From an uncultured beta proteobacterium (GTDB lineage Bacteria > Pseudomonadota > Gammaproteobacteria > Burkholderiales > Burkholderiaceae_B): 64,000 nucleotides of DNA. The stretch lies in contig CAIJKV010000205.1 in assembly GCA_903821335.1 (NCBI GenBank), forward strand, positions 62,001 through 126,000. The letters run 5' to 3'. How positions within the stretch are numbered: the stretch's first letter is position 1; every line of letters begins with the position of its first letter. Shown here piece by piece: positions 26,763 to 35,234 of this stretch. A program made the translations under genes and the position numbers. The notes beneath the pieces are model-generated. The model was not told where the DNA came from and did not search any database. It was given only the letters and a program-made list of their open reading frames with translations.

Positions 26763-27011
26763 CTAAAAACCTATGTCGTGACCGTTGTTGTCGTTGTCTC
26801 TGGGGTACATATAAAGAGACAGGACGCTCGATAGCGAAGCAATGGCCCAGAAGAGGAAAAATCCCCCGGCATAGAGTATTTCGCGATCGGGACGGATGTA
26901 GCCGAAAATGGCGACGTCAAGGGGATCGATCAGCGCGAAGACCACCGCGCTGCCTACACCGGCCATCAGGAATGCTGGCCATAAAATACACATCAATGAA
27001 CGCCATTTCAT
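26763..27011 (-). CDS. Small conserved two-helix membrane protein at the end of the cco cluster
   Basis: The 82-residue protein has two hydrophobic segments (CILWPAFLMAGVGSAVVFAL and LYAGGFFLFWAIASLSSVLS) and a polar Asn/Asp tail. I believe similar small proteins accompany cbb3 clusters in Burkholderiales, but I cannot confirm this here. ATG 27011 has GGGGGTGA just upstream; an earlier in-frame start at 27029 is possible. Function unknown; a role in oxidase assembly is suggested only by position. Confidence 0.7.
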   Translation of the reverse strand: MKWRSLMCILWPAFLMAGVGSAVVFALIDPLDVAIFGYIRPDREILYAGGFFLFWAIASLSSVLSLYMYPRDNDNNGHDIGF

Positions 27012-27025
27012 GGTCACCCCCGTGA

Positions 27026-27241
27026 TCAACGTGATTCAGAAACCTGCGCGTTGACAGGTGCTTTTTCAACCACCAGACCACGCTTGACACCACCGTCGAG
27101 TATGGGTTGATCCGAGAAGTTCTTGAACGCCAGCGTCATGGTGATCGCGCAGCCAATAATTGCGACCGCAGGACCCGCCATCAATATCCAGGGCCAGGGT
27201 TGACGCCACCAGGGGCCAGCGTAGGTGTTGTTGTTGGTCAT
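27026..27241 (-). CDS. ccoH: Short FixH/CcoH-like protein
   Basis: The 71-residue protein has PWWRQPWPWILMAGPAVAII leading into a single membrane helix, then DQPILDGGVKRGLVVEK, which resembles the post-helix segment of FixH. FixH proteins are usually about 150 residues with a periplasmic beta domain; that domain is absent here. It follows ccoG by ten bases, the usual place of ccoH. FixH is needed to assemble cbb3 oxidase; whether this short form is active is unknown. ATG 27241 is chosen over a start 14 codons upstream inside ccoG. Confidence 0.75.
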   Translation of the reverse strand: MTNNNTYAGPWWRQPWPWILMAGPAVAIIGCAITMTLAFKNFSDQPILDGGVKRGLVVEKAPVNAQVSESR

Positions 27242-27251
27242 GATGTCTTCC

Positions 27252-28787
27252 TCATTTCGGGAATATAAAGCTGGAGGCTTCACGCACCTCGGTTGCGACA
27301 GTGCCGTCCGGACGCGTGGACTTGGTCACAAATGTAATCGGATATGAGCCTGGCTTGGTGGACTCGGCCGGTACGCGTACGACGATGGGTACCATACGGT
27401 TGGTGGCCGGCGGTATATCGAGGTGCGAGGAAGACTGCGCAGTTTCACCCGTTTTGACGCGGGTGTCCGGTGCGTCGGCCACCAGGACCTTCATGCCTTC
27501 AAGCCCTTGGCCGGTAATAGAAAGTACGAGCGGCTGTTCAGAGGCATTGATGATCTGCAGGCGGTAGACGTTTTCGATCATTCCTCCGGCGACTTCACGG
27601 CCCAGCATGCCGCGATCGCGAATCACATCGACGCGCAGGGTGGTGCGTGTTGCCAGTGTGGCGATGAAGACCGAGATGATGATCAGCATCAGGGTTGAAT
27701 AAATCAGTACACGCGGTCGGATCAGGTGATGCCGGATCTCGGACACCGACAGGTTTTCAACCATGGCGCGTTCGGAGGTGTATCGGATCAGGTCTGGCGG
27801 GTAACGAAGTTTTTCCATGACCTGGTTGCAGGAATCGACGCACGCCCCGCAACCAATGCACATGTACTGCAAGCCATTGCGAATATCGATGCCAGTCGGG
27901 CATACCTGCACGCAAATGTCGCAGTCGACACATTCGCCCAAGCCTGCGGCCTTGTAGTCGATTTTGCGTGAACGTGAACCGCGTGGTTCGCCACGCGTCT
28001 TGTCATAGGTAACGACGAGCGTGTCACGGTCAATCATGACGCTTTGAAAGCGCGCATAAGGACACATGTATTTGCATACTTGTTCACGCAGGAAGCCTGC
28101 GTTGCCCCAGGTTGCAAAGCTGTAGAACAAGAGCCAGAACCACTGCCAGGGGCCCAGGGCAAAGGCCATCAAGTCGTGACCCAGGCCACGAACGGGAGCA
28201 AAGAAACCGATGAAGGAAAAGCCAGTCCACAGTGCAACCAGTATCCACAACAATTGCTTGGTCGCCTTCAGGCGTACTTTGCGAACCGACCAGGGCGATT
28301 CATCCAGGCGAATGCGGGCAACGCGATCACCTTCGATCTTGCGCTCGATCCACATGAAAATTTCGGTATAGACGGTTTGCGGGCATGCATAGCCGCAAAA
28401 CAGGCGTCCGGCGATGGCGGTAAACAGGAACAAGCCCAGGGCGGAGATGATCAGCAACAGCGTCAGGTAGATGACGTCCTGTGGCCACAACACCATGCCA
28501 AAGATATAAAATTTACGCGCGCCAAGATCAAACAGAACAGCTTGGCGACCGTTCCAGTTGAGCCACGGCAAACCATAGAAAATGGCTTGTGTCAGTGCAA
28601 CAAGAATCCATCGCCACCGGGCGAAGACACCCTTGACAGAGCGCGAGTAGATTTTCGCCCTGACATCGTTAATGGTTTCTTCTAAAGTCTCGCTGCCTGC
28701 CGGCCGCTCCCTCGCCCCTGCCGGTCGCCATGGTGGCGGCTGATCATTTGTGTTGGCAGGGGTCGGTGGAAGCGTTTCAACAGGCAT
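27252..28787 (-). CDS. ccoG: Cytochrome c oxidase accessory protein CcoG (FixG/RdxA)
   Basis: The 511-residue membrane protein has an N-terminal set of helices including FCGYACPQTVYTEIFMW and EQVCKYMCPYARFQS. Two ferredoxin-type [4Fe-4S] motifs follow (CVDCDICVQVCP and CIGCGACVDSCN). After another helix comes a periplasmic immunoglobulin-like C-terminal domain. CcoG has been reported to reduce Cu(II) to Cu(I) for delivery to cbb3 oxidase. It lies between ccoP and ccoH, the expected order. Confidence 0.96.
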   Translation of the reverse strand: MPVETLPPTPANTNDQPPPWRPAGARERPAGSETLEETINDVRAKIYSRSVKGVFARWRWILVALTQAIFYGLPWLNWNGRQAVLFDLGARKFYIFGMVLWPQDVIYLTLLLIISALGLFLFTAIAGRLFCGYACPQTVYTEIFMWIERKIEGDRVARIRLDESPWSVRKVRLKATKQLLWILVALWTGFSFIGFFAPVRGLGHDLMAFALGPWQWFWLLFYSFATWGNAGFLREQVCKYMCPYARFQSVMIDRDTLVVTYDKTRGEPRGSRSRKIDYKAAGLGECVDCDICVQVCPTGIDIRNGLQYMCIGCGACVDSCNQVMEKLRYPPDLIRYTSERAMVENLSVSEIRHHLIRPRVLIYSTLMLIIISVFIATLATRTTLRVDVIRDRGMLGREVAGGMIENVYRLQIINASEQPLVLSITGQGLEGMKVLVADAPDTRVKTGETAQSSSHLDIPPATNRMVPIVVRVPAESTKPGSYPITFVTKSTRPDGTVATEVREASSFIFPK

Positions 28788-28796
28788 GCATTACTC

Positions 28797-29741
28797 TCAT
28801 TTTGCCGCCACTGGCGCCGAGGCGGATGCCGTGACGTCGTGCCCACCAGACAATCCCCACACGAAGGCAGTCAGCAAACGAATCTGCTCGGTGGTCAGGT
28901 TGGCTTCTTGAGCGGGCATGCGGTTGTTACGACCGTTCAGGATGCCGTTGACAATGGTGGCCTCTGAACTGCCGTACAACCAGACATCATCGGTCAGATT
29001 GGGGGCACCCAGCGCTTTGTTGCCTTTCCCGTCAGGACCATGACAGGCGACGCAACTGTTCATGAACTCACGCTTGCCACGCACAATACGGATCTGATCA
29101 GCAGCGAGGCCAGACAGCGAGCGCACGTACTGGGCAATGTCACCAGCCGTGGCGGGATCAATGGAGTCTTTGAACGCAGGCATGATGCCATTGCGACCCA
29201 GCGTAATGGTCGCCTGAATCGCTTCGGGCGTGCGACCGTACAGTGAATCACCGTCAACCAGGTTGGGAAAGCTTGGCGCACCCTTGGCGTCAGAGCCGTG
29301 GCACTGCGCGCAATTGTTCAGAAACAGGCGCTGACCAATCACACGCGCTTCAGGATCCTTGGCGATGGCGGGAATGTCCATCTTGGCAAAGCGCGCGTAG
29401 ATAGGCGCGACCGAAGCGTCAAGTTGCGCCTGATCTTGCTTGACCTCTTGTGCCGTGGTGAACCCAAGCGTGCCCTTGTAGGCACCCAGCCCCGGATACA
29501 GAACCAGGTAACCCAGTCCAAAGAAACACATGCCTACGTACATGATGGTCCACCAGCGTGGAACCGGATTGTTCATCTCACGCAGGTTGCCATCCCAGAC
29601 GTGTCCGGTGTCTTCTACCTTGACGGTACTGACGCCCAGCCATTTACGTTGTGAGAATATCAGCCACAAGCACCAGAAAATGCCCAACAAGGCGATGCCG
29701 CCGACGTAATAGCCCCAAAAGCCGTTTACAAAATCGCTCAT
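28797..29741 (-). CDS. ccoP: cbb3 cytochrome oxidase dihaem subunit CcoP
   Basis: The 314-residue protein has two N-terminal membrane helices and two cytochrome c domains with haem sites CAQCH (144-148) and CVACH (230-234). It carries electrons from soluble cytochromes c to CcoO/CcoN. The N-terminus SDFVNGFWGYYVGGIALLG matches the two-helix form. Its ATG overlaps the ccoQ stop (ATGA). Confidence 0.97.
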   Translation of the reverse strand: MSDFVNGFWGYYVGGIALLGIFWCLWLIFSQRKWLGVSTVKVEDTGHVWDGNLREMNNPVPRWWTIMYVGMCFFGLGYLVLYPGLGAYKGTLGFTTAQEVKQDQAQLDASVAPIYARFAKMDIPAIAKDPEARVIGQRLFLNNCAQCHGSDAKGAPSFPNLVDGDSLYGRTPEAIQATITLGRNGIMPAFKDSIDPATAGDIAQYVRSLSGLAADQIRIVRGKREFMNSCVACHGPDGKGNKALGAPNLTDDVWLYGSSEATIVNGILNGRNNRMPAQEANLTTEQIRLLTAFVWGLSGGHDVTASASAPVAAK

Positions 29742-29908
29742 GGCCGATTTACCTCTTTTTGTTGCGGTTGTGCTTCGTCAGGCAGTGCGAACGGCAACAT
29801 CGCCGCGTCGTGATTAGCCTTTCGGCGACCTTTGGAAAAGGCCCACCAGACGATGCCAAAAAATGTGATCATTGCCAGAACGGTTGAAAGTGCGTTCAGG
29901 TAAGCCAT
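29738..29908 (-). CDS. ccoQ: cbb3 oxidase small subunit CcoQ
   Basis: The 56-residue protein consists of one hydrophobic helix (TVLAMITFFGIVWWAFSKGR) and a charged cytoplasmic tail ending KEVNRP. Size, topology and position between ccoO and ccoP identify it. CcoQ stabilises the oxidase. ATG 29908 lies nine bases after GGAGG; an ATG two codons earlier sits too close to that site. The stop overlaps the ccoP start by four bases. Confidence 0.9.
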   Translation of the reverse strand: MAYLNALSTVLAMITFFGIVWWAFSKGRRKANHDAAMLPFALPDEAQPQQKEVNRP

Positions 29909-29910
29909 GA

Positions 29911-30564
29911 TCATTTACCTCCGGCAGACTTCTGCTGGGCAGCGCGCACGCCAGTTCCGAGACCTTGCAGGAATGCAACCAGCGCATCTTCCTCAGACTT
30001 GCCAACAAGAGCTGCGGGTGCCGCCGCAATTTGCGCGTCAGTGTAAGGAACACCCACGATACGCAAGGCACGCATGCGATCACCAATGTTGGCGCCTTCC
30101 ACGGTACCCTTGGCAAGCCATGGATAACCGGGCATGTTGGACTCGGGCACGACCGCGCGCGGGTTGTTCAGGTGGATGCGGTGCCAGTCGTCAGAGTAGC
30201 GGGCGCCCACGCGCGCAAGGTCAGGACCCGTGCGCTTGGAACCCCACAGGAACGGGTGATCGAAGACTGATTCACCTGCGACCGAGTACGGGCCATAGCG
30301 CTGGACTTCGGCGCGCAGCATACGGACCTGCTGTGAGTGACAGCCAACGCAGCCTTCGCGTATGTAGATGTCACGTCCCATCAGGCGCAGTGGATCATAC
30401 GGCTCGACCCCGGGTGCCGCTTCGGTGGTGGAATGCTGGAAGAACAGCGGCACAATTTGCACCAGTCCGGCAAACAGCACCACAACAATGCTGGCAATGA
30501 TCATCAGGCCGATATTTTTTTCCAGCGTCTGATGTGAAAAGAAACCATGTTTTTCGTTTGCCAT
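29911..30564 (-). CDS. ccoO: cbb3 cytochrome oxidase monohaem subunit CcoO
   Basis: The 217-residue protein has an N-terminal anchor ([19 protein letters not shown]) and a cytochrome c domain with haem motif CVGCH (72-76), followed by the family sequence SQQVRML. It relays electrons to the CcoN catalytic subunit. It lies nine bases after ccoN and two bases before ccoQ, so the set is one transcript. Confidence 0.97.
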   Translation of the reverse strand: MANEKHGFFSHQTLEKNIGLMIIASIVVVLFAGLVQIVPLFFQHSTTEAAPGVEPYDPLRLMGRDIYIREGCVGCHSQQVRMLRAEVQRYGPYSVAGESVFDHPFLWGSKRTGPDLARVGARYSDDWHRIHLNNPRAVVPESNMPGYPWLAKGTVEGANIGDRMRALRIVGVPYTDAQIAAAPAALVGKSEEDALVAFLQGLGTGVRAAQQKSAGGK

Positions 30565-30573
30565 GATGTCCTC

Positions 30574-32034
30574 TCAGGCTTTTGCCGCGGCGGCGGTTGT
30601 TGAATGGGCGTTGTTCGGGATCGCAGGATTCACTGCGGTTTGCCCGACAACCGTTTTGAACACGTTGTACGCCATGATCAGCATGCCGACCAGGTACAAC
30701 GCACCACCACTCAGACGAATCGCGTAGAACGGCAGCGTGGACTTGACTGATTCGACGAAGCTGTAGGTCAGCGAACCGTCTGGCTCGGTAGCACGCCACA
30801 TCAGGCCCTGCATCACACCGGCAATCCACATCGAGGCGATGTAGAGCACCACACCGATCGTGGCAACCCAGAAGTGCACTTCGATCAGGCGCACGCTGTA
30901 CATTTTTTCACGGCCCCAGAGGCGCGGGATGATGTAATAGAGCATACCGAAAGTGATCATGGCGACCCAGCCCAGCGCACCGGAGTGCACATGGCCAATG
31001 GTCCAGTCGGTGTAGTGCGACAGCGCGTTGACGGTGCGGATCGACATCATCGAGCCTTCGAAGGTCGACATACCGTAGAACGACAGCGACACCACCATGA
31101 ACTTCAGGATCGGGTCAGTACGCAGCTTGTTCCAGGCACCGGACAGTGTCATCACGCCGTTAATCATGCCGCCCCATGAAGGTGCGAGCAGTATCAGCGA
31201 GAACACCATGCCCAAGGACTGCGTCCAGTCAGGCAGTGAGGTGTAGAGCAAGTGATGAGGACCTGCCCACATGTACGTAAAGGCCAGTGCCCAAAAGTGA
31301 ACAATCGACAGGCGATACGAGTAAATGGGGCGCTCGGCTTGCTTGGGGATGAAGTAGTACATCATGCCCAGGAAGCTGGTGGTCAGGAAAAAGCCCACGG
31401 CGTTATGACCGTACCACCACTGCACCATGGCGTCCTGGACACCGGCGTAGGCCGAGTAGGACTTGAACAGCGAAACCGGGATTTCGATGTTGTTGACAAT
31501 GTGCAGAATGGCAATGGTCAGGATGTACGAGCCAAAGAACCAGTTGGCCACGTAGATGTGCGCGGTTTTGCGCTTGACGATCGTGCCGAAGAACACAATC
31601 GCGTAGGCGACCCAGACCAGCGTGATCAGGATGTCGATCGGCCATTCGAGTTCTGCGTATTCTTTGCTGGTGGTGATCCCCAGGGGCAGCGTGATGGCTG
31701 CACTCAGGATCACGAGCTGCCAGCCCCAGAAAGTGAAGGACGCCAGCCATCCGGCGAACAGGCGAGCCTGACAAGTTCGCTGCACAACGTAATAAGACGC
31801 GGCGAAGAGCGCACTGCCACCAAATGCGAAAATAACGGCATTGGTGTGCAGCGGCCGGAGCCGTCCGTACGTCAGGAAAGGGATGTCCAGATTGAGCTGG
31901 GGCCACAGCAACTGCGCTGCGATCACAACCCCAACCAGCATGCCGACGATGCCCCAAACCACAGTCATGATGGCAAATTGCCTGACGACTTTGTAGTTGA
32001 AGGTATCGGCTGTTGCGATGGGCGAACTAGCCAT
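30574..32034 (-). CDS. ccoN: cbb3 cytochrome oxidase catalytic subunit CcoN
   Basis: The protein has 486 residues and 12 or so membrane helices. It holds the haem b and b3-CuB site histidines, visible in [36 protein letters not shown] and [15 protein letters not shown]. It reduces oxygen to water at very low oxygen and pumps protons. ATG 32034 ([15 protein letters not shown]) is chosen; a reading 22 codons longer runs towards the FNR box. A perfect FNR box lies 68 bp upstream, as expected for this microaerobic operon. Confidence 0.97.
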   Translation of the reverse strand: MASSPIATADTFNYKVVRQFAIMTVVWGIVGMLVGVVIAAQLLWPQLNLDIPFLTYGRLRPLHTNAVIFAFGGSALFAASYYVVQRTCQARLFAGWLASFTFWGWQLVILSAAITLPLGITTSKEYAELEWPIDILITLVWVAYAIVFFGTIVKRKTAHIYVANWFFGSYILTIAILHIVNNIEIPVSLFKSYSAYAGVQDAMVQWWYGHNAVGFFLTTSFLGMMYYFIPKQAERPIYSYRLSIVHFWALAFTYMWAGPHHLLYTSLPDWTQSLGMVFSLILLAPSWGGMINGVMTLSGAWNKLRTDPILKFMVVSLSFYGMSTFEGSMMSIRTVNALSHYTDWTIGHVHSGALGWVAMITFGMLYYIIPRLWGREKMYSVRLIEVHFWVATIGVVLYIASMWIAGVMQGLMWRATEPDGSLTYSFVESVKSTLPFYAIRLSGGALYLVGMLIMAYNVFKTVVGQTAVNPAIPNNAHSTTAAAAKA

Positions 32035-32102
32035 GATTTGCGTTCCTCTCTGAAAATCGGTTCTACATGCAAACATGATCAACTGAGACGTGTCAATCAC
32101 AT

Positions 32103-32116
32103 TTGATCTAGATCAA
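32103..32116 (-). promoter_or_regulatory. Perfect FNR/ANR box upstream of ccoN
   Basis: TTGAT-CTAG-ATCAA matches the FNR consensus at all ten specified bases and is fully palindromic. It is centred about 75 bp before the ccoN start codon. It strongly implies anaerobic or microaerobic activation of ccoNOQPGH by the fnr product encoded 10 kb away. Confidence 0.88.
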
Positions 32117-32225
32117 CTTCATTGTTGAAGTCTTGAAACTTTTTGACAACTATTGCGCGTTGCAGCATACGCGCAACAACGAGGGTAAAAGTGCCGGCCT
32201 GCAAGGCGACGACCATGCCTGGCGA

Positions 32226-32384
32226 CTACTGTCCCGGAGTGGGACGATCGTCGTCGTTCAGGATCGCCTGACTGGCAGCGTCGGGGTCGTCGTATTGACC
32301 AGAAAACACTGCCCACCACAGTACGCCACCAATCAGGGCGATGATCGCCAGGGACAGGGGCAACAGCAGGTAAAGTATTTCCAT
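32226..32384 (-). CDS. ccoS: cbb3 oxidase maturation protein CcoS
   Basis: The 52-residue protein starts MEILYLLLPLSLAIIALIGG, a single membrane helix, then WWAVFSGQYDDPDAASQAIL with the conserved family run GQYDDPD. CcoS is required for cofactor insertion into cbb3 oxidase. It lies 12 bases after the ccoI-like gene and upstream of ccoN, the usual place. Confidence 0.9.
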   Translation of the reverse strand: MEILYLLLPLSLAIIALIGGVLWWAVFSGQYDDPDAASQAILNDDDRPTPGQ

Positions 32385-32396
32385 CTATCGTCCGCG

Positions 32397-33368
32397 TCAG
32401 GCTGCGCCGGGCTGCGCCGGGTGTGACTGAGCGATGGGCACCAAGGCGGGCGCTGGAATGCGGTACAGACGCCAGGCGTTGAGCACAACGGCGGTCGAGG
32501 ACATGAGCATCGCGAGCGCAGCGACCCAGGGTGTCACCAGCCCGATGGCGGCAAGCGGCATGGTCAGGAGGTGCCAGGCAAGGGAGCCATAGAGGTTTTG
32601 CCGGGTGATGCGCCGTGACCTGGCAAACAGCGCGTCTTGTTGGGAGGCAGTCATCTGGGGGTAAGCGGCCAGGGTGGCATGGGTGGCGGCCAAGGAGGCA
32701 GGAGCCGCAAGTGACAATGCACAGGGGCAACTCATGACCAGTAGCGACACCATGACGGGCATGGCATGTTCGGGGTTGGTCGCCCACCAGAAGGCCGCGA
32801 CAATGAGTGCGAGGGTCAACTGTGTCAGGACAAACAGGGTCGCCACACGATCGGATTGTCGGATGAGCGGGTCGCACAGGGCAACCAGCGCCTGGTTGGG
32901 TTCTGACTGGTCGACTGACTGACGCGCACGCATCTCAAAGTACCGGGCAGTGAGCAAAAAGGCGACGAACATGGTGACGGAGTCGAAATAGACCTCGCCC
33001 CGGCCCAGGATGGTCGAGATGGCGCTGGGGACAAAGGCGGCGATGATGCTGATTGCCACGGGAATGTCCATGGTGATGCGCCGTTGGGTCCAGGCGCGGA
33101 CCACGCCACCCCAGACTGGCCAGGCTGAATACAGGATGACCGGGACGGTGAGTGCGAAGCTTGCCCAGTTCATCAGGAAGATCGCCCATTCGAGGACGGC
33201 GAGGCTGTCATTGGGGCCGGCTTCTATGCGAAGGTATCCGGGTAACGCAAACATCATGACCTGCATCATGGCCAGCCAGGCGAGCCCCAGACGCACAAGG
33301 GTGCGGCGTCGGTCAGCCATTTCGGCGGGCGACAGCGGCCGGTTCAGGGCGAAGATAGATTTGGCCAT
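32397..33368 (-). CDS. CcoI/FixI-like copper P-type ATPase homologue lacking the catalytic domains
   Basis: The 323-residue protein aligns by eye with the membrane core of CcoI. It has two leading helices, the M1/M2 pair (MDIPVAISIIAAFVPSAIS, RGEVYFDSVTMFVAFLL), M3, M4 with the copper-binding CPC (residues 214-216), and M5/M6 with MLMSSTAVVLNAWRLYR. The actuator domain between M2 and M3 is cut to about 24 residues (no TGE). The phosphorylation and nucleotide domains between M4 and M5 are cut to about 25 residues (no DKTGT). No N-terminal metal-binding domain is present. It keeps its place before ccoS and an open frame. It cannot hydrolyse ATP as an ordinary P-type ATPase; a passive copper conduit or assembly factor is possible. 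Confidence 0.85.
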   Translation of the reverse strand: MAKSIFALNRPLSPAEMADRRRTLVRLGLAWLAMMQVMMFALPGYLRIEAGPNDSLAVLEWAIFLMNWASFALTVPVILYSAWPVWGGVVRAWTQRRITMDIPVAISIIAAFVPSAISTILGRGEVYFDSVTMFVAFLLTARYFEMRARQSVDQSEPNQALVALCDPLIRQSDRVATLFVLTQLTLALIVAAFWWATNPEHAMPVMVSLLVMSCPCALSLAAPASLAATHATLAAYPQMTASQQDALFARSRRITRQNLYGSLAWHLLTMPLAAIGLVTPWVAALAMLMSSTAVVLNAWRLYRIPAPALVPIAQSHPAQPGAA

Positions 33369-33493
33369 GGTGCGTAATGTTAGCGCGTTGGCGAGGAGGC
33401 AAGGTTGATATATGTCAAGATGGATAGGGCCAGTTTAGAGGTGAGTGGGCCTTGTTGGCCCGCTTTGACGACTCATCCTTTCTGAATCAATGC

Positions 33494-33520
33494 AAAAAGC
33501 GGCTTTTTGAGCCGCTTTTT
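33494..33520 (-). terminator. Intrinsic terminator after aceA
   Basis: Arms AAAAAGCGGCT (33494-33504) and AGCCGCTTTTT (33510-33520) form an 11-bp stem with a five-base loop and T tracts on both strands. It lies 84 bp beyond the aceA stop and before the ccoI-like gene. The 232-bp intergenic region also has a short TTTGATAATCAAA palindrome (33569-33581) of unknown role. Confidence 0.85.
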
Positions 33521-33603
33521 GATACTTTTTGGAGCTTTATTGGCTATTTAAGTCAATATCTGATAATTTTTGATAATCAAATATTGTTTAAAAAATGCGC
33601 TTT

Positions 33604-34923
33604 TTAGGCATGTACTGCTTCTTCCTGGTCTTCGAACTGGGCCTCTTCGGTTGAACCGTGCAAGGCCGTGGTCGATGATTTGCCGCCTTCGATAGTCTGG
33701 GTCACAGCATCGAAGTAGCCTGTGCCGACTTCGCGCTGGTGTTTGACTGCGGTGAAGCCTTTGTCGGCAGCGGCGAATTCTTTTTGCTGCAGTTCGACGA
33801 AAGCACTCATGTTGTTGCGTGCATAGCCGTGTGCCAGTTCGAACATGCCGTAGTTCAGGGCATGGAAACCAGCCAGGGTGATGAACTGGAACTTGTAACC
33901 CATGGCACCCAGTTCGCGCTGAAACTTGGCGATGGTGGCATCGTCCAGGTTCTTTTTCCAGTTAAAGGAAGGCGAGCAGTTGTAGGCCAACAGCTTGCCG
34001 GGGAACTGACGGTGAATCGCTTCAGCGAACTTGCGGGCGTATTCCAGGCTCGGGGTACCGGTTTCACACCAGATCAGGTCTGCATAAGGTGCATAGGCCA
34101 AGCCACGCGAGATGCCCTGGTCGATGCCGGCACGTGCGCGGAAAAAGCCCTCGACGGTGCGCTCGCCAGTCAGGAACGGGCGATCGTTTTCGTCCACATC
34201 GCTGGTCACCAGGTCAGCTGCGTCGGCATCGGTGCGAGCCAGCAGGATGGTGGGGGTGCCCATGACATCGGCGGCGAGGCGCGCTGCGTTGAGCTTGCTG
34301 ACGGCTTCGCGGGTCGGGACCAGCACTTTGCCGCCCATGTGACCGCATTTCTTGACAGAAGCCAGTTGGTCTTCAAAGTGCACACCAGCGGCGCCGTTGT
34401 CGATCATGGACTTCATCAGTTCGAAGGCGTTCAGCACGCCGCCAAAGCCAGCTTCTGCGTCGGCGATGATCGGGGCGAAGTAATCAATGTAGTCTGAATC
34501 GGTCGGGTCCTTGCCTTCCATCCACTGGATCTGGTCACACCGTGTCAGCGCGTTATTGATGCGGCGCACTACCTGGGGCACGGAGTTGACGGGGTACAGT
34601 GATTGGTCAGGATACATTTCGCCAGCTACGTTGGCGTCGCCTGCGACCTGCCAGCCCGAAAGGTAGATGGCCTTGAGACCGGCCTTGACCTGTTGCATGG
34701 CCTGGTTGCCGGTCATGGCACCGAGCGTGTTGACGAACGGTTCGCTGTGCAGCAGGCTCCAGAGTTTTTCTGAACCGCGGCGTGCCAGGGTGTGCTCAAT
34801 GGGAAGCGAGCCGCGCAGACGGACGACTTCTTCGGCGGTGTAGTCACGCTTGATACCCTTCCAACGAGGATTTTCGGCCCAGTCTTTCTGCAAAGCACGC
34901 ACTGCATTTTCACGTGTAGTCAT
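33604..34923 (-). CDS. aceA: Isocitrate lyase
   Basis: The protein has 439 residues, near the E. coli enzyme's 434. The catalytic motif KKCGH is at 191-195 (Cys193), and DAEAGFGG with VHFEDQ lies before it. It splits isocitrate into glyoxylate and succinate, the first step of the glyoxylate bypass used on acetate, fatty acids and other C2 sources. That fits the many acyl-CoA genes here. No malate synthase gene is in the window. It is transcribed alone, towards a terminator, and shares a 311-bp divergent region with queF that contains repeated TGTGAAA sites. Confidence 0.97.
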   Translation of the reverse strand: MTTRENAVRALQKDWAENPRWKGIKRDYTAEEVVRLRGSLPIEHTLARRGSEKLWSLLHSEPFVNTLGAMTGNQAMQQVKAGLKAIYLSGWQVAGDANVAGEMYPDQSLYPVNSVPQVVRRINNALTRCDQIQWMEGKDPTDSDYIDYFAPIIADAEAGFGGVLNAFELMKSMIDNGAAGVHFEDQLASVKKCGHMGGKVLVPTREAVSKLNAARLAADVMGTPTILLARTDADAADLVTSDVDENDRPFLTGERTVEGFFRARAGIDQGISRGLAYAPYADLIWCETGTPSLEYARKFAEAIHRQFPGKLLAYNCSPSFNWKKNLDDATIAKFQRELGAMGYKFQFITLAGFHALNYGMFELAHGYARNNMSAFVELQQKEFAAADKGFTAVKHQREVGTGYFDAVTQTIEGGKSSTTALHGSTEEAQFEDQEEAVHA

Positions 34924-35234
34924 CTCAAAACTCCTTATCGGGGGGAATTAGTGGCACAACAAACTGTGTTGCCATGTGAAACAGTCTAAAGATATGTCGC
35001 ACCGCAATACAACTGAACGCCAAGAGAATTCAAAAAATATTATCTAACATAATCAAATAGTTACAGTGGTCGTTTCGTATTGTGAAAAAGAATTTGCACC
35101 TGTGAAACGCACAGTTGTGGCGGTGCAGCAATATTTTTCATCAGACGAGATTCATTTTTCACATTGCGAAAAATGGCGCGCATTTCGTTAAAATACGGGC
35201 ACCCTTTTGATCTCACTCATTTGAAAAGCAGCGA
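34924..35234. other. aceA/queF divergent intergenic region with repeated TGTGAAA motifs (311 bp)
   Basis: No gene is visible. TGTGAAA occurs at 35081-35087 and 35101-35107, exactly 20 bp apart, and inverted (TTTCACA) at 35157-35163. The last copy overlaps a palindrome with perfect 8-bp arms, CATTTTTC (35153-35160) and GAAAAATG (35168-35175). The region is AT-rich next to aceA. These are candidate sites for an aceA regulator, which is not encoded nearby. Confidence 0.5.

Noticed and set aside
32119-32877. A 252-codon minus-strand frame across the ccoS/ccoI-like region
   Set aside because: It overlaps two better genes in another frame, is rich in Arg/Pro/His as frame-shadow sequences are, and has no membrane pattern.
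33569-33581. TTTGATAATCAAA as an FNR box
   Set aside because: Half-sites are separated by one base instead of four, and it lies downstream of aceA before its terminator.
33739-34497. A 252-codon plus-strand frame opposite aceA
   Set aside because: Antisense to isocitrate lyase with no independent support.
35207-35220. TTGATCTCACTCAT before queF as an FNR box
   Set aside because: The second half-site matches too poorly.
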